NCBI RefSeq assembly: GCF_007845645.1
Contig: NZ_VCQV01000007.1
Span: 62,001-126,000 of the forward strand
DNA length: 64,000 nucleotides
Direction of reading: 5' to 3'
Source: Leekyejoonella antrihumi
GTDB taxonomy: Bacteria > Actinomycetota > Actinomycetes > Actinomycetales > Dermatophilaceae
In this document: one piece after another, positions 18,855-28,837 of the stretch
How positions within the stretch are numbered: position 1 is the first letter of the stretch
How the letters are laid out: each line of letters starts with the position of its first letter
Translations under genes and position numbers: made by a program
Notes under the pieces: generated by a model
The model's database searches: none
Told to the model about the DNA's origin: nothing
The model's input: only the letters and a program-made list of their open reading frames with translations

Positions 18855-20395
18855 GGCATCCTCCAGGCGCGCCCGTCTCGGCGCATCATCTCGTCGGCGC
18901 TACGCGGACCCCAACCGCCGGCCGTGTATTGCTCGGGCTGGCCGTTGCGCGCCCAGAACTGCTCGAGCGGGTCAAGGATCTGCCAGGACAGCTCGACCTC
19001 CGCATGCCGTGGGAACAGCGGTGGGTCGCCGAGCAGCACATCCAGGATGAGCCGCTCGTAGGCCTCCGGGCTGGACTCGGTGAAGGCGTTGCCATAGCCG
19101 AAGTCCATGGTGACGTCGCGGATCTCCATCCCCGACGCGCCGGGCACCTTCGACCCGAACCGCATGGTGATGCCCTCATCGGGCTGCACCCGGATCACGA
19201 TCGCGTTCTGGCCGCGCTCCTCGACCGCACCCTCCGTGAACGGCAGGTGCGGCGCCTGCTTGAACACGACGGCAATCTCGGTCACCCGCTTGCCCAGTCG
19301 CTTGCCGGTGCGCAGGTAGAACGGCACCCCGTCCCAGCGACGCGAGCGCACCTCGAGCTTCAACGCGGCATACGTCTCGGTTGTCGAGGTCGCACTGGTG
19401 CCGTCCTCCTCGAGGTAGCCCAGCACCTTCTCGCTGCCCTGCCACCCGGCGGCGTACTGTCCACGCGCGCTGGACCGAGACAGATTGCGCGGCAACCGAA
19501 CTGCGGCAAGCACCTTCTCCTTCTCGGTGCGAAGCGCATCGGCCTCAAAGGAGTTCGGCTGCTCCATCGCCGTGAGCGCGAGCAGCTGCAACAGGTGGTT
19601 CTGGATCACGTCGCGCGCGGCCCCGATGCCGTCGTAGTAGCCGGCCCGGCCCGCGATGCCGATGTCCTCGGCCATGGTGATCTGGACGTGGTCGACGAAG
19701 TGACTGTTCCAGACCGGCTCGAACAGCTGGTTGGCGAACCGTAGCGCCAGGATGTTCTGGACGGTCTCCTTGCCGAGGTAGTGGTCGATGCGGAACACCG
19801 TGTCCGGTGGGAAGACACCCTCGACGATCCGGTTCAACCGGCTCGCGCTGGCCTGATCATGACCGAACGGCTTCTCGATGACCACCCGACGCCACCGGTG
19901 TGGATCCTGGTGGCTCAGACCCGAACGGTCCAGCTGCTCGCACACGGGCTGGAACGACGCGGGTGGCACCGACAGGTAGAAGGCGGTGTTGCCACCGGTG
20001 CCGCGCTCATCCTCCAGCTGGTCGACGACCTGAGCCAGCCGGTCGAAGGCTGCGTCGTCGTCAAAGGTGCCCTGCACGAACCGCAGTCCCTCCGCAAGGC
20101 CGGCCCAGACCTCCTCATGGAAGCCGGTGCGCGCACCGGTCTCCACCGACTCACGGACCACGTCACGGAAGGTGTCGTCGTCCCAGTCGCGTCGGGCGAA
20201 CCCGACCAGGGAGAAGCCCGGTGGCAGCAGCCCCCGGTGGAACAGGTCGTAGATGGCCGGCAACAGCTTCTTGCGGGCCAGGTCACCGGTGACACCGAAC
20301 ATGACCACGCACGAGGGACCCGCGATGCGGGGGAGCCGGCGATCGTCGGCTCCCCGCAACGGGTTGGTCCCGCGTCCGACGCGGGCGGGGCTCAC
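18851..20395 (-). CDS. zwf: Glucose-6-phosphate 1-dehydrogenase
   Basis: It oxidises glucose-6-phosphate to the lactone, making NADPH. The 514-residue product has the coenzyme loop MFGVTGDLARKKLLPAIYDL, the substrate site FRIDHYLGKETVQNI and downstream FANQLFEPVWN. GTG 20395 is chosen because it gives a normal family length, about 30 residues before the coenzyme loop, and overlaps the pgi stop by 4 bases; the frame remains open much further up across pgi but is antisense noise there. Confidence 0.96.
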   Translation of the reverse strand: MSPARVGRGTNPLRGADDRRLPRIAGPSCVVMFGVTGDLARKKLLPAIYDLFHRGLLPPGFSLVGFARRDWDDDTFRDVVRESVETGARTGFHEEVWAGLAEGLRFVQGTFDDDAAFDRLAQVVDQLEDERGTGGNTAFYLSVPPASFQPVCEQLDRSGLSHQDPHRWRRVVIEKPFGHDQASASRLNRIVEGVFPPDTVFRIDHYLGKETVQNILALRFANQLFEPVWNSHFVDHVQITMAEDIGIAGRAGYYDGIGAARDVIQNHLLQLLALTAMEQPNSFEADALRTEKEKVLAAVRLPRNLSRSSARGQYAAGWQGSEKVLGYLEEDGTSATSTTETYAALKLEVRSRRWDGVPFYLRTGKRLGKRVTEIAVVFKQAPHLPFTEGAVEERGQNAIVIRVQPDEGITMRFGSKVPGASGMEIRDVTMDFGYGNAFTESSPEAYERLILDVLLGDPPLFPRHAEVELSWQILDPLEQFWARNGQPEQYTAGGWGPRSADEMMRRDGRAWRMP

Positions 20396-22032
20396 GAAGT
20401 CGAACCGCTGCCGGTCAGAGCGGACACGGCCTGCATGACCTGCGCCAGACCGTCCTGGTGGTCGGTGATGTGCAGCCGCAGCACGGGACGTCCGTGATCC
20501 GCCAGCACCTTCGCGTCGCCGGCCGACTGGGCCGCGATGAACTCGCCAAAGGTGAAGTCGCGTCCGGGCACCGCCAGGTCCTCGTGGGGGGCGATGGTGA
20601 TCTGCAGGTAGACGCCGTCCGCCGGTCCGCCCTTGTGGTACTGCCCGGTCGAGTGCAGGAACCGTGGCCCCCAACCGAACGTGACCGGACGGGACAGGTG
20701 GCTGGCGAACGCGATCCGGATGTCGGACAGGGACCTGTCGGCGATCCGGTCGAGGTAGGCCATGATCGCCAGGTAGCCATTGTCGGGCAGCTGGTCCAGC
20801 AGCGACTGCAGAGCCTGCGGAACGGTCTTGGCGGACCCCAGCCAGTCGCCACCCGCTGTGCGCACCTCTACGGCGCCGTCGGTGAACGAGGCGGGTTCGC
20901 TGCTGCCGGTGCCCTGGCCCATCAGGTCGCGCGCGGCCTGCTTGGCGCTCTCGACATCCGGTTGGTCGAACGGGTTGATCCCGATGAGCCGGCCGGCCAC
21001 CGAGACCGCACACTCCCAGAGCAGCATCGCGGCGCCGAGGGAGCCGGCGACCGCGACCGTCGCCGCGCCGTCGACCGCGGACTCGTCGTCGACGGCCCGC
21101 AGCTCGACAAGCAGCTCGTCGCCCGTCTGCCGGGTGACCGGGGTCGAGCCGACTACAACCGGCAGCAGGCCCTTGCCGAGCTTGCCGGTGCTCTCGGCGA
21201 TCAGCTGCTCCACCCAGTCGCCGAACCCGACGTTCGACGTGCCGGCGTCGTGCAGCACGACCTTGTCCCGCAACGGCTGGGTGCCACCGAGCACGGCGCC
21301 GAGACGCAACGCGGGATTGCTGTCGTCGTCGCTGGCAAGCACGTCGGCCATCGCCTCCGCCTCATCCAGCAGCGCCTCGATGTCGGCGCCGGCCAGTCCG
21401 CTCGGCACCAGGCCGAACGCGGTCAGCGCGGAGTATCGGCCGCCGACGTCCGGGTCGGCGTTCACGACGTGGTAGCCGGCCTTGCGGGACTCCGCGTCCA
21501 ACGGGCTGCCCGGGTCGGTGACCACGACGATGCGCTCGGCCGGGTCGATGCCGGCGGCCCGGAATGCCGCCTCGTAGGCACGGCGCTGCGAGTCGGTCTC
21601 GACGGTCGACCCGGACTTGGAGGAGACCACCACCACCGTCTGCTCCAGTCGGTCGCCGAGCGAGGCTCGGACCATGTCCGGTTGGGACGAGTCGAGCACG
21701 GTCAGCGGGACTCCGGCCGTCTCACAGATCACTTCGGGAGCCAGCGAAGACCCGCCCATGCCGCAGAGCACCACGTGGCCGAGTCCCTTGGCGGTGAACT
21801 CCGCACGCAGCCCGTTGATCTGGCCGACCAGGGGCCTGGAGGTGCGGGGCAGGCCAACCCAGGACAGCCGCTTGCCTGCCTCGGACTCCGCATCCGGGCC
21901 CCACAGGGTCTTGTCCTGCGCGAACAACCTGCTGGCGAACTTCTGGTCCACCAGGCCGGGCACGTGCGTGGTGACGGCGTCGGCCGCGGCGCCCGCCGCG
22001 GTGACGGTCACGCCGGAAGACGTCGTGCTCAC
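20392..22032 (-). CDS. pgi: Glucose-6-phosphate isomerase
   Basis: It interconverts glucose-6-phosphate and fructose-6-phosphate. The 546-residue protein is of the divergent actinobacterial type often found fused or adjacent to transaldolase: it shows [36 protein letters not shown], and [11 protein letters not shown]-like [15 protein letters not shown], with the SIS-domain sugar-phosphate motifs. GTG 22032 overlaps the tal stop by 4 bases and zwf starts within its stop, so expression is translationally coupled. Confidence 0.93.
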   Translation of the reverse strand: MSTTSSGVTVTAAGAAADAVTTHVPGLVDQKFASRLFAQDKTLWGPDAESEAGKRLSWVGLPRTSRPLVGQINGLRAEFTAKGLGHVVLCGMGGSSLAPEVICETAGVPLTVLDSSQPDMVRASLGDRLEQTVVVVSSKSGSTVETDSQRRAYEAAFRAAGIDPAERIVVVTDPGSPLDAESRKAGYHVVNADPDVGGRYSALTAFGLVPSGLAGADIEALLDEAEAMADVLASDDDSNPALRLGAVLGGTQPLRDKVVLHDAGTSNVGFGDWVEQLIAESTGKLGKGLLPVVVGSTPVTRQTGDELLVELRAVDDESAVDGAATVAVAGSLGAAMLLWECAVSVAGRLIGINPFDQPDVESAKQAARDLMGQGTGSSEPASFTDGAVEVRTAGGDWLGSAKTVPQALQSLLDQLPDNGYLAIMAYLDRIADRSLSDIRIAFASHLSRPVTFGWGPRFLHSTGQYHKGGPADGVYLQITIAPHEDLAVPGRDFTFGEFIAAQSAGDAKVLADHGRPVLRLHITDHQDGLAQVMQAVSALTGSGSTS

Positions 22033-23171
22033 TTGGCCTCCCCGGCGAGCGCGCCCTGCCCGGCCTTGTCCAGCTCGGACTGGACCGAGTCGAGCAGCTC
22101 GGCCCACGACTTCTCGAACTTGTCGACGCCCTCCGTCTCGAGCACCTGCACCACGTCGGCGTAGCTGATGCCGATCCGCTCGAGGCCGTCGAGCGCCTTG
22201 CTGGCCTCGTCGTAGTTGCTGGTCACCTGGTCGCCCTTCGGCTCGCCGTGGTCGGCGAGTGCGTCCAAGGTGGCGGGCGGCATGGTGTTGACCGTGTTGT
22301 CCACTGCGAGGTCGACGACGTACATCGTGTCGGAGTAGGCCTTGTCCTTGACACCGGTCGATGCCCACAGCGGGCGCTGGGTGTGTGCCCCGGCGTCCTC
22401 GAGCGTCTTCCAACGTGGCGTGGAGAAGACCTCTTCGTAGGCCTGGTAGGCCAGCCGCGCATTGGCGACCCCTGCCTGGCCGCGCAGCGCCTTCGCCTGC
22501 GCCGAGCCGATCGCGTCGATGCGCTTGTCCACCTCGGAGTCGACACGGGACACGAAGAAGGAGGCGACCGAGCGGATGGTGGACAGGTCCTTGCCGGACT
22601 CCTTGGCCTGTTCCAGGCCGGCGAGGAACGCGCTCATCACCCCGCGGTAGCGGTCGAGGGAGAAGATCAGCGTCACATTGACGCTGATGCCCTCGGCGGT
22701 GGCGGCGGTGATGGCCGGCAGCCCCTCGACGGTGGCCGGGATCTTGATCATGACGTTCGGGCGATCGACCTGGGCCCACAGCTTCTTGGCCATGTCGGTG
22801 GTCTCCTGCGTCTTGCCCGCAAGACGCGGGTCGACCTCGATCGACACCCGTCCGTCCTTGCCGTCGGTGGCGTCATAGACCGGACGCATCACGTCACAGG
22901 CGTGCTGCACGTCGGTCGTGGTGATGCTGAACACCGCCTCGTCCACAGACGACCCGGCCTTCGCGAGCTCCTCGACCTGGTCGGTATAAGCGGTCCCATC
23001 GGACAGCGCCTTGGCGAAGATCGTCGGGTTGGTGGTGACTCCGACGACGTCCTTGGTCTCGATGAGCTTCTTCAGATCGCCGGAGGAGATGAGCGACCTG
23101 CTCAGGTCGTCCAGCCAGATCGAGACGCCGATGTCGCCCAGCGCCTTGATGTGCGCATTGTCAGTTGCCAT
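22029..23171 (-). CDS. tal: Transaldolase
   Basis: Transaldolase moves a dihydroxyacetone unit between sugar phosphates in the non-oxidative pentose-phosphate pathway. The 380-residue protein starts with [19 protein letters not shown] and [15 protein letters not shown], and has the Schiff-base lysine in [16 protein letters not shown], characteristic of the longer actinobacterial TalB-like group. ATG 23171 begins the conserved N-terminus and overlaps the tkt 3' end by 11 bases. Confidence 0.95.
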   Translation of the reverse strand: MATDNAHIKALGDIGVSIWLDDLSRSLISSGDLKKLIETKDVVGVTTNPTIFAKALSDGTAYTDQVEELAKAGSSVDEAVFSITTTDVQHACDVMRPVYDATDGKDGRVSIEVDPRLAGKTQETTDMAKKLWAQVDRPNVMIKIPATVEGLPAITAATAEGISVNVTLIFSLDRYRGVMSAFLAGLEQAKESGKDLSTIRSVASFFVSRVDSEVDKRIDAIGSAQAKALRGQAGVANARLAYQAYEEVFSTPRWKTLEDAGAHTQRPLWASTGVKDKAYSDTMYVVDLAVDNTVNTMPPATLDALADHGEPKGDQVTSNYDEASKALDGLERIGISYADVVQVLETEGVDKFEKSWAELLDSVQSELDKAGQGALAGEAK

Positions 23172-25347
23172 GAGTCTTGCCTCCTGCGGTGTTGATGGAG
23201 TCCGTCGCGGCCTGCACAACCTTCTCGGTGGTGAAGCCGAACTTGGTGAACAACGTCTTGGCGTCCGCGCTGGCACCGAAGTGGTCGATCCCGACGATCT
23301 GCCCCGCGTCGCCGACAACCTCTCGCCATCCGAACGGGGTGGCGGCCTCGACGGAGACGCGGGCCCGAACCGACGGTGGCAGAACCTTGTCCCGGTAGGC
23401 CTGGTCCTGCGCGTCGAACCACTCACGGCACGGCATGGACACCACACGAGCGTCAACGCCCTGATGCTTCAGTTCCTTCCGAGCCTCGACCGCGAGGCTC
23501 AGCTCGGACCCGGTGGCAATCAGCACGACGTCCGGCGTGTCCTTCTCGGAGTCGGCGAGGATGTAGCCGCCCTGCGCCACACCGTCGGCCGAGGCGTACT
23601 CGGTGCGGTCCAGCGTCGGCAGCGCCTGACGGGACAGGCACAGGGCCGATGGTCCGGTCCGGTGGCTGAGCACGGTCTTCCACGCGGCGGCGGTCTCGTT
23701 GGCATCGCCCGGGCGGATGACGTCGAGACCGGGAATCGCACGCAGCGCGGCCAGGTGCTCGATGGGCTGATGGGTCGGACCGTCCTCACCGAGACCGATG
23801 GAGTCGTGCGTCCAGACGTAGGTGACCGGCAACTGCTGGATCGCGGCCAGCCGCACCGCCGGGCGCATGTAGTCGGAGAAGACCAGGAAGGTGCCGCCGT
23901 AGGGACGGGTCAGACCCTCCAGCGCGATCCCGTTGAGGATCATCCCCATCCCGTTCTCACGGATGCCGAAGTGCAGGGTGCGGCCGTAGGGGTTGCCGCT
24001 CCAGGTCTTGGTCTGCCGATCGGTGGGGATGAAGCTGGGCTCACCGTCCATCGTCGTGTTGTTGGACCCGGCCAGGTCGGCGGACCCACCCCACAGCTCG
24101 GGCATGACCGAGGCCAGGGCCGTGAGCACCTTGCCGGACGCGGCGCGGGAGGCGATGCCCTTGGCGTCGGCGTCGAAGACGGGGAATGCGTCGTCGAAGC
24201 CGTCCGGCAGCTTGTGGTCGACCAACCGGTCCAGGAGGGTGGCCTGCTCCGGGTTGGCGCTGCGCCAGCTGTCGTACTTCTGCTGCCAGGCGGCGTGGGC
24301 GGCCTTGCCCCGCTCGCCGACCTTGCGCACGTGGTCGATGACCTCGTCGGAGACCTCGAAGGTCTTCTCGGTGTCGAACCCGAGCAGCTCCTTGGTGCCG
24401 GCGACCTCCTTGTCGCCAAGTGCCGACCCGTGGGCCGCGCCGGTGTCCCGCTTGGTCGGTGCCGGCCAGCCGATGATGGTGCGAAGCACCACCAGGGACG
24501 GTTTGTCGGTGACCTTCTTGGTCTCCTGGAGCGCGGCGAGGAGCGCGTCGACGTCCTCGACGTAGCGGCCGTCCTTCTCGCCCGACGAGCGCCAGTCGAC
24601 GGTCTGCACGTGCCAGCCGTAGGCGGCGTAGCGCGCGGAGACGTCCTCGCTGAAAGAGACGTCCGTGCTGTCCTCGATGGAGATGACGTTGTCGTCGTAG
24701 ATCAGCGTCAGGTTGCCGAGCTCCTGGTGCCCGGCGAGGGACGACGCCTCGGAGGAGACGCCCTCCATGATGTCGCCGTCGCTGGCCACCGCAAAGATCC
24801 GATGATCGAACGGGCTCTCACCCGGGGCCGCGTCGGGGTCGAGCAGGCCGCGCTGGCGGCGCTGGGCCATCGCCATACCGACGGCGGAGGCCAGCCCGGA
24901 GCCCAGCGGACCGGTGGTGATCTCGACGCCGGTTGTGTGATGCACCTCCGGGTGGCCGGGGGTCAGAGAGCCCCACGTGCGAAGCGCCTTCAGGTCGTCC
25001 AGCTCGAGGCCGTAGCCGCTGAAGTACAGCTGGATGTACTGGGTGAGGCTCGAGTGCCCGCAGGAGAGCACGAAGCGGTCACGGCCCAACCAGCTCGGGT
25101 CGCTCGGGTCGTGCGTCATGACCTGCTGGTAGAGCAGGTAGGCGAGGGGCGCCAGGCTCATCGCGGTGCCAGGATGCCCGCTGCCGCACTTCTGCACGGC
25201 ATCGGCGGCCAGGACGCGCACGGTGTCGACGGCGCGCACGTCGGTGGCGGTCCAGCCTGCCTTGGTGGCGATGGGCGCCGGGAGACTGGAGTCGCGGCCG
25301 GACGCCTGCGCCGAATCGGTCTGTGCAGAGTCGTGGTCCTTGCTCAC
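23161..25347 (-). CDS. tkt: Transketolase
   Basis: This thiamine-diphosphate enzyme transfers two-carbon ketol units. The 728-residue protein has the N-terminal [18 protein letters not shown], the ThDP-binding motif [20 protein letters not shown] ending with [10 protein letters not shown], and the pyrimidine domain with [17 protein letters not shown] and [21 protein letters not shown] 25347 is preceded by GAAGGAG at good distance; open frame above it is not conserved. It is the first gene of the six-gene pentose-phosphate operon. A polar, about 25-residue N-terminal extension precedes the conserved domain. Confidence 0.96.
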   Translation of the reverse strand: MSKDHDSAQTDSAQASGRDSSLPAPIATKAGWTATDVRAVDTVRVLAADAVQKCGSGHPGTAMSLAPLAYLLYQQVMTHDPSDPSWLGRDRFVLSCGHSSLTQYIQLYFSGYGLELDDLKALRTWGSLTPGHPEVHHTTGVEITTGPLGSGLASAVGMAMAQRRQRGLLDPDAAPGESPFDHRIFAVASDGDIMEGVSSEASSLAGHQELGNLTLIYDDNVISIEDSTDVSFSEDVSARYAAYGWHVQTVDWRSSGEKDGRYVEDVDALLAALQETKKVTDKPSLVVLRTIIGWPAPTKRDTGAAHGSALGDKEVAGTKELLGFDTEKTFEVSDEVIDHVRKVGERGKAAHAAWQQKYDSWRSANPEQATLLDRLVDHKLPDGFDDAFPVFDADAKGIASRAASGKVLTALASVMPELWGGSADLAGSNNTTMDGEPSFIPTDRQTKTWSGNPYGRTLHFGIRENGMGMILNGIALEGLTRPYGGTFLVFSDYMRPAVRLAAIQQLPVTYVWTHDSIGLGEDGPTHQPIEHLAALRAIPGLDVIRPGDANETAAAWKTVLSHRTGPSALCLSRQALPTLDRTEYASADGVAQGGYILADSEKDTPDVVLIATGSELSLAVEARKELKHQGVDARVVSMPCREWFDAQDQAYRDKVLPPSVRARVSVEAATPFGWREVVGDAGQIVGIDHFGASADAKTLFTKFGFTTEKVVQAATDSINTAGGKTHGN

Positions 25348-25478
25348 GGATGCTCCTTCGAGTGGGGAACGGTTTGGTTCTGTGTTCGAGCCTAGTCCCG
25401 AGCCCAGACCGGCTGCCAAGTGCAGGGCGGCGACTACACCGCAAGGCTGAAACCGCTGCTGCGCATCGACCCGCTGCG
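25348..25478 (+). other. Gap between tkt and ctaA with an orphan C-terminal coding fragment
   Basis: The plus strand from about 25420 to 25506 encodes GGDYTARLKPLLRIDPLR then YLERSGAR and a stop, with coding-like codons but a stop codon shortly upstream and no start. It overlaps the 3' end of ctaA on the other strand. It looks like the tail of a gene otherwise deleted. In many Actinobacteria this gap holds ctaB, which is absent here. Confidence 0.4.
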
Positions 25479-26468
25479 CTACCTCGAACGGTCAGGGGCC
25501 CGCTGACGGTCGCGTGCCGGGGGAGCGGCCGGCTCTGCGGGCGACTCCTGGGTGCGCTCGCGCAGGCTGAGGACCCCCCAGGTGAGGGCGATGACCAGGA
25601 GCGTGGCGCCGAGCATGTGCAACTCGACCAGCGGACTGGGCACACCGAGGAAGTACTGCGTGTAGCCGAGGATCCCCTGCAGGGCAGTCACCACGAGGAC
25701 GAGCAGCCACGCCTTGGCAGACCGCCGAGTGGTGGCGACGAGGCGGCAGCCGAGCCAGGTGGCTACGACGAGGCCGCAGAACAACATCACCGAGTCCGCG
25801 TGCATCCAGGCGATGGACCGCACGTCGATGTGCAGCCGGGCCGGCTGCGTCGCGTCCCCGGAGTGTGGTCCGGCGCCGGTGACCATGGTCCCCAGGACAA
25901 GCACCACGGCCCCCATGACGCTCGCCGCGTAGGCCGCGAGCCGCACCTCGCGGCGCGCCGTGGGCTTGGGCGGTGCGTCACCCTCGCGGTCCCGCCAGAC
26001 CAGCCAGGCCGACGCCGCGACGAGCACCATCGAGATCAAGAAGTGCGCCGCCACGATGAACGGGTTGAGCTTCAGGTGCACCGAGATCCCGCCGACGACC
26101 GCCTGGACGGCTATGCCCAGCAGGATGAGAGCCACGGGCAGACGCAGCCCCTTGCGATACGGGGCCCAACGCCACACCGCCACTAGGAGCGCGACCGCCA
26201 CGATGCTCACCAGGCCGGTGAGCGTGCGGTTGCCGAACTCCACGAACTTGTGCCAGCTCTGGGCCTGATGGGCGACCGGGATCAGGGACCCGCTGACGCA
26301 GTCCGGCCAGTCCGGGCAGCCCAGGCCGCTGCCGGACAGGCGGACCAGTCCGCCGGACAGCACGATGAGGCCCTCGACGACGAGGTTCAGCCAGAAGAGC
26401 CGGCTCAACCAGCGACCGGTCACGGGCGACTCGGACTGGACCGGGCGGGAGTCGGGCAGCGGCAGCAT
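25479..26468 (-). CDS. ctaA: Heme A synthase (COX15/CtaA)
   Basis: CtaA is a membrane enzyme that oxidises heme O to heme A for cytochrome aa3 oxidase. The 329-residue protein has about eight membrane helices and the hallmark GGLVRLSGSGLGCPDWPDC in the first periplasmic loop, plus heme-ligand histidines in WHKFVEFGNR, VAAHFLISM, IAWMHADSVM and ELHMLGATLL. Its ATG overlaps the permease stop by one base, so it is coupled to the ABC genes upstream. ctaB is not beside it. Confidence 0.93.
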   Translation of the reverse strand: MLPLPDSRPVQSESPVTGRWLSRLFWLNLVVEGLIVLSGGLVRLSGSGLGCPDWPDCVSGSLIPVAHQAQSWHKFVEFGNRTLTGLVSIVAVALLVAVWRWAPYRKGLRLPVALILLGIAVQAVVGGISVHLKLNPFIVAAHFLISMVLVAASAWLVWRDREGDAPPKPTARREVRLAAYAASVMGAVVLVLGTMVTGAGPHSGDATQPARLHIDVRSIAWMHADSVMLFCGLVVATWLGCRLVATTRRSAKAWLLVLVVTALQGILGYTQYFLGVPSPLVELHMLGATLLVIALTWGVLSLRERTQESPAEPAAPPARDRQRAPDRSR

Positions 26469-27241
26469 CAGTCACTCCACTTGAAGGTGCGTGCGGTCAA
26501 GACGGTGGCGACGCAGCCCCAGGCCACGAGGACGACCAGGGGGAGCAGCAGGCGTCCGTCGTGATCGGTCAGCGCTGCACGCAGGCCGTCACCCAATGCG
26601 CCGGACGGCAGCAGCCGGACGACGTCGGCGACGCCGCTGGGCATCCGGTCGGTGGGGAACAGCAGTCCGCCGACAGCCGCAAGCAGCACCCAGATCAGGT
26701 TTGCCACGGCCAGCACCGCCTCGGCGCGCAGTGCTCCGGCCAGCAGCAGCGCGAGCGCCACCCATGCCCAGCACCCGAGCAGGGCGAAGACGATGGCCAG
26801 CGCGATCCCTGTCACATCGGGGTTCCAGCCCATGGCGAGACCGATGATCGCCAGGATGATCGTCTGCACGACCACGACGACCAGGACGGCCGCCGCCTTG
26901 CCGGCCAGCAGGCCACTGCGCCCGAGCGGCGTCACCCCGAAGAGCCGAAGCACGCCGTAGCGGCGGTCGAACCCGGTGGCGATGGCCTGCCCGGTGAACG
27001 CGGTCGACACGATCGCGAGGGCGAGGACGCCGGGCATCACCAGGTCGATCCGTCGGCCGGCGCCCAGGCTGGGGCTGGTGGTCAGTGCCATGGCGACGAG
27101 GGCCATGGCGGGCAGCACGATGGACACGACCAGCTGCTCGCCGTTGGCGAGAAGGGTGTGGGTCTCGAACCGGGCCTGCGACCTGGCGCGGGCAGCGGTC
27201 CCCGTCGGACGCATCGAGGGGGAGGCTTGCGAAGTGGTCAT
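26468..27241 (-). CDS. ABC-2 type transporter permease
   Basis: The 257-residue protein has six hydrophobic segments (for example VSIVLPAMALVAMALTTS, AAVLVVVVVQTIILAIIG, VTGIALAIVFALLGCWAWVA) and the layout of an ABC-2 exporter permease. ATG 27241 overlaps the ATPase stop by 4 bases, so the two form one exporter. The pair is transcribed into ctaA and sits divergent from sufR, a conserved actinobacterial position; substrate is unknown, though a link to cytochrome oxidase biogenesis or lipid export has been guessed for such neighbours. Confidence 0.88.
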   Translation of the reverse strand: MTTSQASPSMRPTGTAARARSQARFETHTLLANGEQLVVSIVLPAMALVAMALTTSPSLGAGRRIDLVMPGVLALAIVSTAFTGQAIATGFDRRYGVLRLFGVTPLGRSGLLAGKAAAVLVVVVVQTIILAIIGLAMGWNPDVTGIALAIVFALLGCWAWVALALLLAGALRAEAVLAVANLIWVLLAAVGGLLFPTDRMPSGVADVVRLLPSGALGDGLRAALTDHDGRLLLPLVVLVAWGCVATVLTARTFKWSD

Positions 27242-27975
27242 ACCTGATGCCTTCCGGCCGGGCGGGTGAGGGAGAAGTAGGCGTCCTCCAGCCCGCGGCT
27301 GCCCTGGTGATGGGAGATCTCGTCCGCGGTGCCCTGTGCCGCCACGGACCCCGCCGCGACAACGACGACGCGATCGGCCAGCCGTTCGGCCTCCTCGAAG
27401 GAGTGGGTCGTCACGATGACGGCACAGCCGCGGTCCCGCGCATCGCGGATCAGGTCCCACACATCCAGGCGTGCGTGCGGGTCCAGGCCGGCGCTCGGCT
27501 CATCGAGGAAGGCCACGTCGGGGCGGCCGATCAGGGCGGCCGCGAGCGCAACGCGCTGACGTTGGCCACCCGACAGGCGCCGCAGGGAGGTGGTCTCGAA
27601 GTCCCTGATGCCCAGCGCCTCGACGAGTGGTTCGAGCTGATCGGTGCGCCCGTACAGCTGGGCGAAGTGCGCCAGGAAGCGCAGCGGTTTGGCTCCGCCG
27701 GGAAGGCCGCCGTCCTGGAGCATCACCCCGACCCGAGCGCGATGGTCGGGGGAGGCATCCCATGGATCGTCGCCCAACACCCGCACCTGCCCGGACTCGG
27801 GTCGCCGCAGACCTTCGGCCATCTCCATGATGCTGGTCTTGCCGGCCCCGTTGGGGCCCAGAACGCAGGTGATCTGCCCACCGTCCGCAGACCACGACAT
27901 CTCATGGAGAGCGCGTTTGCTGCCATAATGGTGGGTCACATCGCGAATCACGACGCGCTCTGCGGTGTCTGTCAC
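27238..27975 (-). CDS. ABC transporter ATP-binding protein
   Basis: This 245-residue ATPase has Walker A (LGPNGAGKTSIMEMAEGL), signature (LSGGQRQRVALAAAL), Walker B with LDEPSAGLDP and the switch His (VTTHSFEEAERLAD). It is the energising partner of the permease gene it overlaps. Start 27975 lies 136 bases from the divergent sufR start; the region between should hold both promoters. Confidence 0.93.
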   Translation of the reverse strand: MTDTAERVVIRDVTHHYGSKRALHEMSWSADGGQITCVLGPNGAGKTSIMEMAEGLRRPESGQVRVLGDDPWDASPDHRARVGVMLQDGGLPGGAKPLRFLAHFAQLYGRTDQLEPLVEALGIRDFETTSLRRLSGGQRQRVALAAALIGRPDVAFLDEPSAGLDPHARLDVWDLIRDARDRGCAVIVTTHSFEEAERLADRVVVVAAGSVAAQGTADEISHHQGSRGLEDAYFSLTRPAGRHQV

Positions 27976-28100
27976 GATTGTGAATTCTAGGTGGCCCGCC
28001 TGAACGGATCATCGGGGCCACGACCGACCCGGCGCCACCGACCGCGCGCGAACCAAGCGGGTAAGGGTCGCCTGCCTAGATCCAGGGCCCGAATTACGTC

Positions 28101-28115
28101 ACACTGGTGTTGTGA
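28101..28115 (+). promoter_or_regulatory. SufR operator over the sufR start codon
   Basis: ACACT-GGTGT-TGTGA matches exactly the ACACT-N5-TGTGA inverted repeat that I recall being reported for mycobacterial SufR. The GTG start (28112) lies inside the right half-site. No Shine-Dalgarno precedes the gene, so it may be leaderless, and SufR binding would then cover the transcription start. Confidence 0.65.
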
Positions 28116-28837
28116 TTTTCCAGACCGGCTCCGAGAACGCGGAGGCGGGCACTCGCGACCGGGTGCTCCGCACCGTGTCCGAGGATGGTCCGATCACCGC
28201 CGCGGAGCTCGCCGAGCAGCTCGGCCTGACGGCCGCCGCTGTGCGCCGGCACTTGGACTGCCTCTTCGATGCACACCTGCTCGAGGAGCGGGAGCACGCC
28301 ACCCCGGGTGGTCGCAAGCGGGGCCGTCCGGCCCGGGCCTATGTCCTGTCCGAGGCGGGCCACGCGACCCTGCGCGGTGACTACGACGCGCTCGCCTCAT
28401 CGGTGCTGCGGTTCCTGCGCGACAGCGCCGGCCCGGATGCGGTCGCCGCATTCGCCGAGCAGCAGGCCGGTAGGCTCGGTCGCCGAGTGCAGTCCGCGAT
28501 GGTCACGGACGGCCCTCTGGCGGACCGCACCGCCGCGCTCGCCGTTGCGTTGACTCAGCAGGGGTATGCCGCCTCGACGAGGCCGGTCGGTGACAACATG
28601 CCGATGGCCGGTGTCCAGCTGTGTCAGGGACATTGCCCGGTGCAGCACGTCGCCATGGAGTTTCCGCAGTTCTGTGAGGCGGAGGCCCAGATGTTCTCGC
28701 GCACCCTCGGGGTGCACGTCCAGCGGCTCTCGTCGCTGGCACACGGGGACCACGTGTGCACGACCTTCATCCCCACGCCAGCATTGCCCATTGATCCACC
28801 CGCAGACCTGCCCACGTCAGAAAGGGATCCACGATGA
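28112..28837 (+). CDS. sufR: Fe-S cluster-sensing repressor SufR
   Basis: SufR is a winged-helix repressor that senses Fe-S status through a [4Fe-4S] cluster and controls the suf operon. The 241-residue protein has an N-terminal HTH ([20 protein letters not shown]) followed by the wing ([18 protein letters not shown]) and C-terminal cysteines at [20 protein letters not shown] and DHVCTTF, which fit cluster ligands. GTG start; the stop overlaps sufB by 4 bases. It heads the operon it presumably represses. Confidence 0.93.
   Translation: MIFQTGSENAEAGTRDRVLRTVSEDGPITAAELAEQLGLTAAAVRRHLDCLFDAHLLEEREHATPGGRKRGRPARAYVLSEAGHATLRGDYDALASSVLRFLRDSAGPDAVAAFAEQQAGRLGRRVQSAMVTDGPLADRTAALAVALTQQGYAASTRPVGDNMPMAGVQLCQGHCPVQHVAMEFPQFCEAEAQMFSRTLGVHVQRLSSLAHGDHVCTTFIPTPALPIDPPADLPTSERDPR

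Noticed and set aside
20396-21013. Zwf with a 200-residue N-terminal extension
   Set aside because: The extra sequence is out-of-frame pgi coding; GTG 20395 gives the normal length and a 4-base overlap with pgi.
23011-25395. A 794-codon open frame on the plus strand, antisense to tkt, and similar long frames opposite tal, pgi, APC permease and the MFS gene
   Set aside because: In GC-rich DNA the strand opposite a gene often stays open; the tkt strand has full family motifs, and the antisense products have none.
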